From Chthoniobacteraceae bacterium (GTDB lineage: Bacteria > Verrucomicrobiota > Verrucomicrobiia > Chthoniobacterales > Chthoniobacteraceae), in the NCBI GenBank assembly GCA_028293625.1, contig JAQGOL010000035.1, positions 248,001-312,000 of the forward strand: a stretch of 64,000 bases of DNA, given 5' to 3'. A model generated the notes under the pieces. The model saw nothing but the letters and a program-made list of their open reading frames with translations. It was not told the DNA's origin and ran no database searches. The position numbers were made by a program, and so were the translations under genes. This document shows, one piece after another, positions 34,898 through 43,958 of this stretch (position 1 is its first letter; each line of letters starts with the position of its first letter).

Positions 34898-36994
34898 TTA
34901 AGGCAGAATAAAGGGTTTTACCGTCAGCACGGCCAGCGCCTGGGACGCTTTATCGGCCCGATTAAGAATCAAAGAGCCCGCGCATAGGCGGCCCGCCGCA
35001 TCTATGCGTGGCGGCACGCTGGCAGCCAGCATTTCAGCGTATTCGTAAAGCGTTCGGCAACCCGCCTGTTCGGAGCGCGCCACGTTAACGAGCTCAAATC
35101 GGACCGAACAGCGCGGCGCGACCTGGCGCAATAATTCGAAGGTCAGCCTGCCCATCGTATAGCGGGGATTCACTTCGACGATCGGTTGCAGATGAAGATC
35201 GCCATTCTTTGCCCGATAAACGAAAGCATCCACCCCGACAGGACCGCGGTAGCCGGCGGCGTGGAGGCCGGACTCCAGGATCCTGCGAACCACGCCGTCG
35301 TACAACCGGACGGGACCGCTGCCTTCCATTAAAAAACGACCGACGCCGGGCGGCAACGCCTGGCCAAATCGCGGCCCGCATTCGCAAGCGAGAAATTGCC
35401 CGCGAGCGTCGTTGAAAAGATGAACCAGGGCGACAAGAGCCAATTTTTCCTGGTCCATCTCGTATTGGATCGAAAAATCGTGAACTCGTTCCAGCCACGG
35501 TTCGACGATTAGCGCGCCCTGTGTGGAAATGATGCGCTGAGCCCAGCGTCGCACACTTTCATCGAGCGGTTCATCGGCGAGAAGCCGGCGATTTTTCTGC
35601 CCGGACATTCCAAGAGGCGCTTTTAACGCGATCGCCGCCGGACCTTCATGACGGAGTGCGGCAAGCGACTCCTCGACTTCCGCAATCGACAGGCAGACTC
35701 CGCCCGCGGCTGCCGGATCAATCAATGGATGTGGCGCGGCTTCAAGGAGTTCCCTGCGCCGTGCGAGCGCCCAGTCTTTTGAAAAAAGCAGCGCCCGATC
35801 CGGACTCCAAAATTCTCCCATGGTTTGTTCACCACCCGGACAATTTTTAATCAGCGGCGCAAAGAGCGCGGCGCTTTCCGGCGACCACGCCCATGGACGT
35901 AACGCGTTGAGTTTGCGCTGCCGGAGCGTGCTCGTTTTACAAACCATCCCACGGGGGTCGAGCCGTTCGAACTCAGGCAAGGCGAATCCGAACCCATGCA
36001 GCCTGGCGCGTTCCTCGATCGGCGGTGGATCGACCATCAAAACCACATCATCGCGGCGGCTCAGAAATGCCGGGAGAATTTCCAGATCGCGAGCCAACGC
36101 CGCGACCGAGGCACGCGGATGAAACTTGATACCCGCCCGCTCGGCGGCAATCGCGGCTTCCGCATTCGGATTAAACCAAAAAACGTTTGGCGTGCGCCCT
36201 TTTGACTGCCCGAAATGCTCAATCTCGCGGATGAATTCCTCCGTTAATCCGGCACGCAACCGGCCCTCGGAATTAAAAGGGACGTTTCCCCGTGCCCGGC
36301 TGGGTGAGAGCGGGAAATGAAGTTGCCGCCGGTAGGCTTCCCAATCGGATTCCCGGGCCTCTTTCCAACGCCGAAACCACGAGAGCCCGTAACCGACATG
36401 GGCAATTTCGTCCCGATAAATCCGTTCAAGAAGGGCAGCGGTCTGCGCATCGCCGACGTCGGCCATGAGCTGTGAGTAATGCCGGGCGTAATCGAGGTTT
36501 GCCTGTTCAAAAGTAAGGCTCAGCCGGGTTACGTAATCGAGCGGCGTTTCCATCGGCGCAACTGCGTCCCAGAAAAAGCGGTTTAAAGGCAGGTCGCCAA
36601 ATTGCACGCCGCATTCGGCCATCCGCTTTAGATACCAGCGGGTATGCTCCTGTTCTTCTCTCAATGTGCGGACAATGCCGCGTCGGAAAGCTTTTGGCGC
36701 TTCGGGGAATTTCAAGAGCACCAGTGCCATCAGCTCCGTGGCCAGCAACTCGTGATTGGCAAAAAAGTGAAGCAGCACGCCGCGCTGCGTTTCATCCATT
36801 AAACGATGCGCACCGGGAAACGGCGCCCGTCCGCCGCCGCCCCGTTGCATTTGCAAATTGGCCGGCCGGCCCGGCGCCCCGGGATGAAGAATGGCGCCTC
36901 CGGGTTCCTCGTCGGTGAGCAGATCGCCGGCCTGAAGCTTTTCCTCAAGGGAACTGGTGAAAAGCACTTGCTCGGCAAACTCACGAATTTCCAT
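34898..36994 (-). CDS. DUF455 ferritin-like domain fused to an ATP-grasp ligase-like domain
   Basis: The 698-residue protein has two parts. The N-terminal part (about 65-230) is a DUF455 ferritin-like four-helix bundle with diiron-type ligands: E82 and E87 in HELLATELMA, E113-E114 and E116-H117 in REEQEH, and D195-E196 with H199 in YRDEIAHV. The C-terminal part (about 370-660) resembles ATP-grasp: K458 in ALKAPLGMSGQ, E498 in VEPWLE, D589 in GVDAFVY and the metal triad E607, N609, R611 in VEVNPRYTMG. Ferritin-like enzymes of the MiaE kind are oxygenases, and ATP-grasp enzymes join a carboxylate to an amine or thiol. Both activities are predicted, not known. It lies 18 bp after a PHP gene and 4 bp before an M42 peptidase. 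Confidence 0.8.
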   Translation of the reverse strand: MEIREFAEQVLFTSSLEEKLQAGDLLTDEEPGGAILHPGAPGRPANLQMQRGGGGRAPFPGAHRLMDETQRGVLLHFFANHELLATELMALVLLKFPEAPKAFRRGIVRTLREEQEHTRWYLKRMAECGVQFGDLPLNRFFWDAVAPMETPLDYVTRLSLTFEQANLDYARHYSQLMADVGDAQTAALLERIYRDEIAHVGYGLSWFRRWKEARESDWEAYRRQLHFPLSPSRARGNVPFNSEGRLRAGLTEEFIREIEHFGQSKGRTPNVFWFNPNAEAAIAAERAGIKFHPRASVAALARDLEILPAFLSRRDDVVLMVDPPPIEERARLHGFGFALPEFERLDPRGMVCKTSTLRQRKLNALRPWAWSPESAALFAPLIKNCPGGEQTMGEFWSPDRALLFSKDWALARRRELLEAAPHPLIDPAAAGGVCLSIAEVEESLAALRHEGPAAIALKAPLGMSGQKNRRLLADEPLDESVRRWAQRIISTQGALIVEPWLERVHDFSIQYEMDQEKLALVALVHLFNDARGQFLACECGPRFGQALPPGVGRFLMEGSGPVRLYDGVVRRILESGLHAAGYRGPVGVDAFVYRAKNGDLHLQPIVEVNPRYTMGRLTFELLRQVAPRCSVRFELVNVARSEQAGCRTLYEYAEMLAASVPPRIDAAGRLCAGSLILNRADKASQALAVLTVKPFILP

Positions 36995-37012
36995 GAGAGA
37001 ACGAACAATTAG

Positions 37013-37882
37013 TTACCGGCCCGACCTGACCCGCATCGACCATTCCTTGCTGCTGACCGGATCAGTGGCGATCGGACGCAGACTGTTTCTGGCAACGTCG
37101 ATCGGAACGTCATTGCGCTGGCGATCGAGGAAAAAGGAGATCTTCTCATAACCGGCGGCCTTAGCGTTATCCATTGCCTCTTCCCATTGTGCCGCAGCCC
37201 GTGTGGGCCAATGGGCGTCGCTGCCGATCACCAAAGGAATGCCGCGGATCGCCATTTCGTGCAGCATTTCAGGTCCGGGATTCATCTCGGAAACCAGCTT
37301 ATTAAGGCCTGAAGTGTTTAGTTCCATTGCCACGCCTGTGGCCGCGATCCGATCAAGCGCGTTTTGGATCACGGGCATGATGCGTTCCACGTTCCAATCG
37401 GGGACCATGTTTTTGATCAGGTCGGGATGCGCGATCGTGTCAAAGATTCCGGTCTCGGCCGCCATGGCCAGGTGCTCAAAATAGTTCTGCTGCAATTTGA
37501 GCGGGCCTTCACGCGCATAAACCCGTTGGTATTCATCATACGGATGTACCGAACCGAGCACATGATGCAGTGGAACGCTTTGGACTTGTTGACGCACAAA
37601 CTCCTCGTGTCCGGGCCAGAAATCCGCCTCCAAACCGGCCCGAACGTCACACCATCCGGCGCATGTTTCCCTGGCGCGCGCCACTAGTTTTAAGTAAGCA
37701 GGCCATTCGCGGATCTCCATGCGCGCGTCGGGCATATAGCCGCCGGGCCAGGGGTTATGGCATGTGACGACGATGCCCGCCAAACCGCGGTCGCGGGCGA
37801 CGGCCGCATATTCCTCGGGGCTCCCAAGCGCATGCTTGCAGAGCGGGGTATGCATGTGCTGTTCATACAGGATTGGCTTCAT
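37013..37882 (-). CDS. PHP-domain phosphoesterase, HisK/HisJ histidinol-phosphatase-like
   Basis: The 289-residue protein is a PHP metal-dependent hydrolase. Metal ligands are visible in EQHMHTPLCKH near the N-terminus, in GLEADFWPGH, in HHVLGSVHPY, in TIAHPDLIK and in the final GSDAHWP. The order matches HisK-type histidinol phosphatases, which release phosphate in histidine synthesis, but other PHP phosphoesterases share it. Only hisF is present elsewhere in the window (52207) and is not linked. Its position 18 bp upstream of the DUF455/ATP-grasp gene suggests a role in that unit instead. Start is the ATG at 37882 without Shine-Dalgarno. Confidence 0.83.
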   Translation of the reverse strand: MKPILYEQHMHTPLCKHALGSPEEYAAVARDRGLAGIVVTCHNPWPGGYMPDARMEIREWPAYLKLVARARETCAGWCDVRAGLEADFWPGHEEFVRQQVQSVPLHHVLGSVHPYDEYQRVYAREGPLKLQQNYFEHLAMAAETGIFDTIAHPDLIKNMVPDWNVERIMPVIQNALDRIAATGVAMELNTSGLNKLVSEMNPGPEMLHEMAIRGIPLVIGSDAHWPTRAAAQWEEAMDNAKAAGYEKISFFLDRQRNDVPIDVARNSLRPIATDPVSSKEWSMRVRSGR

Positions 37883-38106
37883 TTCAAAAAACGGACTCCT
37901 GTTTTCTGGCGGTGGTTGAATGCGGGATGATAGCTCATGGGTGATGCCTCATTATAACCGATTCACGGGCAACAGGAAGAAAGCGGACTCTCATAGGCAA
38001 CGCTTTCTTTGGAAGGGTGTGGCTCAACGGAATTGGCCTTCACGCTTCCCAAGCGCATTATACGTTCCCACCGCCTAATTTTTCGCGTTTGAAATTCCAC
38101 ACTCCA

Positions 38107-39099
38107 ATGACCCCCTGGAAACGTTTTCGGTTCCGCCTTGAAGAACTCGGATGCCGTTGCCTGGCGTGGTCGATTCCAAAGCTGCCGCGCTTTGTTTGTC
38201 TGCGCCTCGGAAATTTCCTGGCAGGGCTCGCTTATCGCCTTGATGGACGCGGCCGCGCAGCGGCGTTTTCCAATCTCGAATGCGCATTTGGAAACCGTTT
38301 TTCCAATAGCGAACGGGAGGAAATCGTGCGTGCGTCGTACCGCAATTTTGCCCGCACGATGCTTGACCTTTTCTGGGCCCGGAATCTGACGACGAGTAAT
38401 TTTACGCGATGGATTGAGCTGGAGGGATTCGAAGCGTTCTCCGCGCGATTGGCGGAGGAAGGCCGCGGCTCGATCATGATGTGCGTCCATCAGGGCAACT
38501 GGGAATGGGCCAGTCTGGCAACGGGGTTTCTGGGCCTTCCGACCACCATCGTGGCGGAAAACTTCAAGAATCCCCGGCTGACTTCCATCTTTTCGCGTTC
38601 CCGCGAGATTTCAGGCCACACGATCATTGCGCAGGAAAACTCGATCCTACGGTTGCTTAAAATCGCGAAACGGAGGGGCCAGACAGGCATGCTGATCGAC
38701 CTGAGCCTGCCTCCCACCCAGGCCGCCACCGTGATCGAGGCTTTTGGGATGAAAATGTGCGTGCCGTTGCTTCATGCGGTGCTGGCTGACCGTGCAAACG
38801 CGATGCTGATCCCGGTGGAGACGCATCCGTTGCCCGATGGCCGTTGCCGGGTGATTGCGCATCCGCCGGTGGAGATCGAGGCCGGCCAGAGTTTGCAACA
38901 GATTGCGCAACGCTGCTGGGACGCAATGGAACCGATCGTACGTGAGCGGCCGGATCTTTATCTTTGGCCATATAAACATTTTCGCTACAAACCAAACGGC
39001 ACGGCGCAAACATATCCGTCGTATGCGAATGCGTCGGGCAAGTTTGAAAAGCTGCTGAAGGCCGTGTCGCAACCGGCCGTTGTTCGCGCAAAAGCATGA
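38107..39099 (+). CDS. Lipid A acyltransferase, LpxL/HtrB-like
   Basis: The 330-residue protein belongs to the lysophospholipid/lipid A late acyltransferase family. The catalytic H-x4-E motif is HQGNWE at residues 128-133, followed by the family segments ENFKNPRLTSIF and RRGQTGMLIDLSLPPTQ. It adds a secondary acyl chain to Kdo-lipid A on the cytoplasmic face of the inner membrane, which supports a Gram-negative outer membrane with lipopolysaccharide. The N-terminal membrane anchor is weak. I use the ATG at 38107; the frame extends 30 codons upstream without similarity. Confidence 0.87.
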   Translation: MTPWKRFRFRLEELGCRCLAWSIPKLPRFVCLRLGNFLAGLAYRLDGRGRAAAFSNLECAFGNRFSNSEREEIVRASYRNFARTMLDLFWARNLTTSNFTRWIELEGFEAFSARLAEEGRGSIMMCVHQGNWEWASLATGFLGLPTTIVAENFKNPRLTSIFSRSREISGHTIIAQENSILRLLKIAKRRGQTGMLIDLSLPPTQAATVIEAFGMKMCVPLLHAVLADRANAMLIPVETHPLPDGRCRVIAHPPVEIEAGQSLQQIAQRCWDAMEPIVRERPDLYLWPYKHFRYKPNGTAQTYPSYANASGKFEKLLKAVSQPAVVRAKA

Positions 39100-39154
39100 A
39101 ATCCGGGGTGGCCGTTGACAAAACGGGCCGCTTCCGCTTTCCCATAGGGCTCGC

Positions 39155-39787
39155 ATGAAACGCTTTCTTCTTCTCGCTCTTGGCGCCGCGCTGCTCAGTA
39201 GCTGCGCCTCGACCCCCATTAGCCGTCCCTACTCGGTGACCGCTTACAAGCCGCACAATCCCAACAATGTACGGGTCAAAGTTTCCACCTCCACCCAGAA
39301 CGTCTACGTTCTGGAAGGCGACCGATTGTTGATGGCGGTGCAATCGTGTGTCGGAGCCCATGGAACCACGCCGATGGGGACCTTCCGGATCAATACCAAG
39401 ATTAAGGACAAACGCTCTTACAGCTATGGCTTCACCTCCAATGGCCAGCCGGCTGAAGCGGCCAAGGGCCAAAATGTGGCCAAGGGTTATCCGATGGCCT
39501 ACTGGTGCGAGTTCAAGCCCGCGTATGGATTCCATGAAGGATTTGTCTGGTCTGAACCGCGCACCCACGGCTGCATTCGGATGCACAAGCAGGCAGCGTC
39601 CCGCTTTTTCGCCCTTGTGCATGAAGGCACGCCGGTCAACATCGCGACCACCCAGCCCGAAGACGCCACTTTTGGCCGGAGCGTGCGCAGGCTCGATCAA
39701 CGCAACGATCCCAATCCGCCCACGCCTCTTTTGATGTCACAAAATTGGTTTCAGGATCCCGCTGGCCCCTTGCTCATTGAGCAGTAA
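39155..39787 (+). CDS. L,D-transpeptidase (YkuD) lipoprotein
   Basis: The 210-residue protein starts with a lipoprotein signal (MKRFLLLALGAALLSSC; lipid-modified Cys at 17). The YkuD domain covers about 37-160 and ends with the catalytic motif RTHGCIRM, with H138 and nucleophile C140; SYSYGFTSNG and GVGAHGTTPMGTF-like segments lie before it. The product should be held in the outer or inner membrane facing the periplasm and act on peptidoglycan stem peptides. A short C-terminal tail is Pro/Asn rich. A TTGACA box lies at 39115-39120 but a matching -10 is not clear. It is the second L,D-transpeptidase in the window. Confidence 0.88.
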   Translation: MKRFLLLALGAALLSSCASTPISRPYSVTAYKPHNPNNVRVKVSTSTQNVYVLEGDRLLMAVQSCVGAHGTTPMGTFRINTKIKDKRSYSYGFTSNGQPAEAAKGQNVAKGYPMAYWCEFKPAYGFHEGFVWSEPRTHGCIRMHKQAASRFFALVHEGTPVNIATTQPEDATFGRSVRRLDQRNDPNPPTPLLMSQNWFQDPAGPLLIEQ

Positions 39788-39843
39788 GTTATAAAGGCGG
39801 CTATTCCCGGCCCGCCGTCAATCCACCCAAACAGGCTGTCTCC

Positions 39844-41094
39844 ATGACGATCGATCTCGCTCCAAAAACCCCTCCACCTCGCGTGAATTTGCGTACCCCG
39901 GACGTAATGGCAGCGGTCCAGGCCCAGGTCGAATCCCATTACCGCAGCGAGATTGTTGAAAAGCTGCGCATCAGTGGCGGCACACTTTCCTGCGGAGGAG
40001 TCACGGTGCGGCTGGCCAAACAGTTTGGGTTTTGTTACGGCGTGGAGCGGGCGATTGATCTGGCATACGCGGCGCGCAAGGTCTTCAACGAGCGCCGGTT
40101 GTTTATCCTCGGGGAAATCATCCACAATCCCGAGGTCAACGAGCAGATCCGCGCATTGGGCATCAAGAACCTGATCGGCAACGAAAAAGAAGCCGATGTC
40201 AGCGATCTCACCAGCGACGACGTGGTGCTGATTCCTGCTTTCGGCACCGATGTGACCACGCTGGCCCGGATCAAGGAGCGCGGCTGCCAGATTGTCGATA
40301 CGACCTGTGGCGACGTCATGAGCGTCTGGAAACGGGTGCGCCAAAATGCAAGCGATGACGTGACCTCCATTATTCACGGCAAGGCCGAACACGAGGAAAC
40401 CAAGGCGACGGCGAGCCGCGCGTTTGCCAATGGAAAAGGGCATTACCTTGTGGTGCTTACGCTTGGGGACACCGATTACGTCTGTGAATACATCCGGCAC
40501 GGCGGCGACAAGGCCGGTTTCCTTGATCGATTCAAGGGCGCTTATAGCGAAGGCTTTGATCCGGATCTTCACCTGCGCCGGGTCGGAGTTGCCAACCAGA
40601 CCACGATGATGCGCGGCGAGACCGAGGAAGTGCAGCGCCGCATCGAGTCGGCCATCACTGAACGCGATAACGCCCGCAAAGAAAACGCCGAGACAGAAAA
40701 AGCCAAACAGAACTTCCGCTTCTTTGATACGATCTGCGGAGCCACCCAGGAACGGCAGGATGCGCTGCGCGACATGCTGGCCGACCCGATGGATCTGCTC
40801 CTGGTGGTGGGCGGCTACAATAGCTCAAATACCTCGCATCTCGCCGAGATGGGGGAAGCCAAGCTGCCCACTTATTTTATCCGAAACGCCAGCCGGCTCG
40901 AATCCCGGGACCGGATCGTTCATTACGATCGCTTTTCCAAAGGCGAGATCACAACGGAACATTGGCTGCCCGAACTCCCGCTGACTGTGGGAATTACCGC
41001 GGGCGCCAGTTGCCCGAATAATTTGATCGAAGAGAGCATCATCCGGCTTTTTGATTTGCACGGGATTAATCGCGAACAGCTTTTGGCGCACTAA
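39844..41094 (+). CDS. ispH: 4-hydroxy-3-methylbut-2-enyl diphosphate reductase
   Basis: IspH is the last enzyme of the MEP isoprenoid pathway, reducing HMBPP to IPP and DMAPP with a [4Fe-4S] cluster. The three cluster cysteines are C64 in FGFCYGVERA, C155 in TTCGDVMSVW and C298 in DTICGATQER; substrate His residues appear in IIHNPEV and IIHGKAEHEE. At 416 residues it is the long form found in Cyanobacteria, Bacteroidetes and relatives, with an N-terminal extension and an insert around 225-245. Start is the ATG at 39844. It converges with the exo/endonuclease-phosphatase gene with only two bases between stops. Confidence 0.95.
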   Translation: MTIDLAPKTPPPRVNLRTPDVMAAVQAQVESHYRSEIVEKLRISGGTLSCGGVTVRLAKQFGFCYGVERAIDLAYAARKVFNERRLFILGEIIHNPEVNEQIRALGIKNLIGNEKEADVSDLTSDDVVLIPAFGTDVTTLARIKERGCQIVDTTCGDVMSVWKRVRQNASDDVTSIIHGKAEHEETKATASRAFANGKGHYLVVLTLGDTDYVCEYIRHGGDKAGFLDRFKGAYSEGFDPDLHLRRVGVANQTTMMRGETEEVQRRIESAITERDNARKENAETEKAKQNFRFFDTICGATQERQDALRDMLADPMDLLLVVGGYNSSNTSHLAEMGEAKLPTYFIRNASRLESRDRIVHYDRFSKGEITTEHWLPELPLTVGITAGASCPNNLIEESIIRLFDLHGINREQLLAH

Positions 41095-41096
41095 GC

Positions 41097-42032
41097 TCAG
41101 TGCGCCGCCAGATCCGCGATCACCGGCCGATGATCTGACAGAGTGCTCCAGGCATGGGTGCAGTGGAGCGGACGCATCGCGCGGCTCACCCAGATCTGAT
41201 CGAGGCTGAGCAGCGGCACCGGGAACGGCCATGTCTCGGCAATGCCGTCGCCGGCTGTTTCAAAACAATTGCTTAGCCCGGTTCGCAGCGCGTCAAAATG
41301 CGCGGAATCGGCCGGCGTATTAAAATCGCCCAGGACGACCAGATTTTCGTCGGCATGGTTTTTCGCCAGTTCAGCCAGCCGGCTCAACGGTTCGCGGCGT
41401 GAACTTCGTGGGCGCGCATAAATATCGACCTGCAATACCGTGACGTTCCGGCCGCGAACCCGAACCCGGTGAAGGGCATAAAACGAGCCTTGCGCCAGTT
41501 CACCCGATTTGGATTCCAAAATCTCGCCCCGCACCAGGCAAAGCATGCCTCCACTGGAAAAGCGGGTCGCGTATCCGGAAAACTCCGCGCGCCATCGGTT
41601 CGCGGACTGCGGATTGGCGGACTCCGCTTCGGCAATGGCGATGATGTCTGGATCCTCTTTATGCAACCAGGCGGCAATTTTTGGAAAGCGGGTTTCGGCG
41701 CGAGCCACATTCCATAAAACGACGCGCAGTTTGGCTGCGTCATTGGCTGCCGGGGCCGATCGCCAGCTCAGTGCCACCCAAGTTATCAAGGCACCAATCA
41801 TGAGAACCAGATAACGGCGCACCCGATGGCGATGGCCCAGGCGGCCATGATGCAGCGCCATGATTCCAAGCCCCAACGCGATCACCGGCCATGGCGTTGT
41901 GTAATAAATCAGTGAGAACGGGTGGAATCGATCTCGCAACCGCGTAACCCGCAGCAAAATCCCAGTAATCAACCAGATCCGGAGTGCCAGGGCCGCCATG
42001 CCTCGAATCCGCTCAGCGCCTGGAAGTTTCAC
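41097..42032 (-). CDS. Membrane-anchored endonuclease/exonuclease/phosphatase family protein
   Basis: The 311-residue protein has three hydrophobic segments in the first 95 residues (IWLITGILLRV, PWPVIALGLGIMAL, YLVLMIGALITWVALSW) and then an EEP domain: LRVVLWNVARAETRF opens it, IIAIAEAE holds a metal-binding Glu, LVVLGDFNTPADS holds the Asp/Asn pair and LSDHRPVIADL the terminal Asp-His. EEP enzymes cut phosphodiesters or phosphomonoesters. Here the catalytic domain should face the periplasm or outside. The start is a GTG whose last bases overlap the TGA of the glycosyltransferase gene by four (GTGA), so the pair is coupled. Confidence 0.83.
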   Translation of the reverse strand: MKLPGAERIRGMAALALRIWLITGILLRVTRLRDRFHPFSLIYYTTPWPVIALGLGIMALHHGRLGHRHRVRRYLVLMIGALITWVALSWRSAPAANDAAKLRVVLWNVARAETRFPKIAAWLHKEDPDIIAIAEAESANPQSANRWRAEFSGYATRFSSGGMLCLVRGEILESKSGELAQGSFYALHRVRVRGRNVTVLQVDIYARPRSSRREPLSRLAELAKNHADENLVVLGDFNTPADSAHFDALRTGLSNCFETAGDGIAETWPFPVPLLSLDQIWVSRAMRPLHCTHAWSTLSDHRPVIADLAAH

Positions 42033-43042
42033 CGCGCAATCCGGTTGAAAAATTCTTCGAGCTGCCGGGCGGCGCGTCCAAATGAAAGCCGGTTGTTGGC
42101 GAGTTCTTCGGCTTCAATCGTGAGCGCTTTACAATCGTGCGGATGCTCAAGAAGGCGCGCGGTCAGATCGAAAAGCTGTTCATGGGTGCGGCCATGCCCG
42201 CAAAGATTGGGGAAAACAAGCCGTTCAGTCGTCCCATTGCCCCCAATGCACGGCACCCGGCAAAGCAGGGCGTCTCCGGCCACCTGGCCCGGCACCGCGC
42301 TCGCATCGAGCTGAAAAACAATCTTATGTCGGGCAACCAGTTTCAGGTAATCAGGGTATGCTTTGCGTCCTTGCACGACGCGCAGCAGCGGCTCGGGATA
42401 CCGCAGGCCGGCCAGCAGCCGCCGTCCGCCCCATCCATCCATATTAAACACCGTGACCGGCTCCTGCATCGCTTCGCAAAGATAACGCATCCCTATCAAC
42501 GCAGCGAGATGGTTGCGCGACGGCGTATTAAATTCGCGGGTCCCAATGAAAATGCCGCGGCGTTCCTCAATGGGCTGGGCAAAGTTCCACCGCGGATCCT
42601 CCACCGGATACGGCGTCGGAATGAACTCAACGGTCCGTGCGCCGCATCCGGTTAAAAACGGCACAAGATCGGGAGTTGTTGCGATGGCTCCATCGGCGCG
42701 CTCGCAAATCTCCGTGACCAGCCGCAGTTTGTTTGTATTGGCGAGCAGCTCCGCGATTTGAAACGCGCCCGCTTCCTTGAAAGAAATCGCCACCGTTTTT
42801 TTCTCGCCGCGCAGATCAATCAGCGCCTGCCGGCATGCCTTTAAATCATGCCGCAGCAGCAGTACCACATGCTTTGTATCCGCCGGGATCGCGGCTTCTT
42901 TGCGATAAAATCCGCCGCCCGTGCACGCCGCAAACCCGTGAAAATTGACAGGAGCATGCGTATTGCCATCCGGCGCGCCGGCAAAATCGGGAAAATGTTG
43001 TTCCGGGTCGTTGCCTCCCGGGTTGAGGACGGCGAGTTTCAT
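42029..43042 (-). CDS. Glycosyltransferase family protein (GT-B-like)
   Basis: The 337-residue protein looks like a GT-B glycosyltransferase. The C-terminal half has the donor site region LDASAVPGQVAGDALLCRVP and FPNLCGHGRTHEQLFD, and the middle has VVQGRKAYPDYLKLVARHKI. The N-terminal half is more divergent (LLLRHDLKACRQALIDL). Donor and acceptor are unknown. It overlaps the downstream EEP gene by four bases, and a short secreted-protein gene lies upstream on the same strand (74-bp gap). Confidence in the broad family is moderate because the classical E-x7-E motif is poorly kept. Confidence 0.65.
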   Translation of the reverse strand: MKLAVLNPGGNDPEQHFPDFAGAPDGNTHAPVNFHGFAACTGGGFYRKEAAIPADTKHVVLLLRHDLKACRQALIDLRGEKKTVAISFKEAGAFQIAELLANTNKLRLVTEICERADGAIATTPDLVPFLTGCGARTVEFIPTPYPVEDPRWNFAQPIEERRGIFIGTREFNTPSRNHLAALIGMRYLCEAMQEPVTVFNMDGWGGRRLLAGLRYPEPLLRVVQGRKAYPDYLKLVARHKIVFQLDASAVPGQVAGDALLCRVPCIGGNGTTERLVFPNLCGHGRTHEQLFDLTARLLEHPHDCKALTIEAEELANNRLSFGRAARQLEEFFNRIAR

Positions 43043-43116
43043 CCGTTGGGGCGGCGATTGAGCCGGAAAAAGCGCCGGGCCGCAACCGCTGAATCACGGG
43101 AATGCAGCCGTCCCGG

Positions 43117-43881
43117 TTAGCGCCGGAATACCCGGTTGAATAAACGCTGGCCCGCCCACGGTTTTTCACCGGCTTGAGGCGTGTCTGGTTTTTTGGTGGA
43201 AGCAACCTTGATGATTGTTCTGCTTCCCGTGCCGGAAGCTGACGTGGCTTTTGTTGGTCTTTTGGTCGATTCGGAGCGGGATGCCTCGGGTGCACTCTCC
43301 GGTTTGGTACTTGTCTGCAAACGCGACGCTTTGGTTTGTGTTCCCTTGCGCGGCTTTTTAATCGGTTCCTCTAAAAAGCCATCATGCGAGATGACCACCC
43401 CTTGCGTGGCGGTGACAGAAAGTTCGCCGAACGCGATTCCTTTTTCATCCAGGCAACTCAGCTTCCAGACCGGCACGGCTTTCTCGCCCGCTTTTGTCAG
43501 GTCGTAATCCAACGAAACGATCTCCACTTGGTTGACCTGCGCATACTCCTGGGCCAGTTCGGCAAGCTGGTCTGAATCGATTTTCAACACGCCCCCTCCC
43601 ACCACGTCTTCGACTTTGAGCCGGTCGGCAAATTGCGAGACTTCGCGCGAGGCGACAATCTCGCCTCCCGTTACCACACACTCGCGAAACCCTCGCGGCG
43701 CCGCCCCATCGTATACAATAAAATGCCAGCGTTCGGGACCCGGGTTTCCCTCGCGTGCGACGATTCGTGTGAGGTTGGCGGCGTCGCTTTTGGAAAGCAC
43801 CTTGAGAGCTTGCAATGCCGTCTGCGGCTCCTGTGCTCCCAGCATTCCGGCCGACGCGAAAATCAAGAAGAGCGTTTTCAT
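43117..43881 (-). CDS. Uncharacterised secreted protein with basic C-terminal tail
   Basis: I do not recognise the family. With the start at the ATG 43881 it is 254 residues long and begins with a signal peptide (MKTLFLIFASAGMLGAQ). The region to about 165 is a mixed alpha/beta fold, with VPVWKLSCLDEKGIAFGELS and VTATQGVVISHDG, a pattern seen in PepSY-like domains. The last 90 residues are Lys/Ser/Thr/Pro rich and probably disordered (KASRLQTSTKPESAPEASR). An upstream start at 43932 would place 17 extra residues before the signal peptide. It probably acts in the periplasm; nothing indicates a function. Confidence 0.65.
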   Translation of the reverse strand: MKTLFLIFASAGMLGAQEPQTALQALKVLSKSDAANLTRIVAREGNPGPERWHFIVYDGAAPRGFRECVVTGGEIVASREVSQFADRLKVEDVVGGGVLKIDSDQLAELAQEYAQVNQVEIVSLDYDLTKAGEKAVPVWKLSCLDEKGIAFGELSVTATQGVVISHDGFLEEPIKKPRKGTQTKASRLQTSTKPESAPEASRSESTKRPTKATSASGTGSRTIIKVASTKKPDTPQAGEKPWAGQRLFNRVFRR

Positions 43882-43958
43882 TGCTCCGCTCAATCGCTGC
43901 AATCGGGGAGCGTGGATTGCGATTTTTTCCAACCGGCATCCGCGGGGGCGAAATGATT

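Noticed and set aside
38017-38106. Longer start for the LpxL-like gene
   Set aside because: The 30 extra residues lack similarity and the ATG at 38107 gives the normal family N-terminus.
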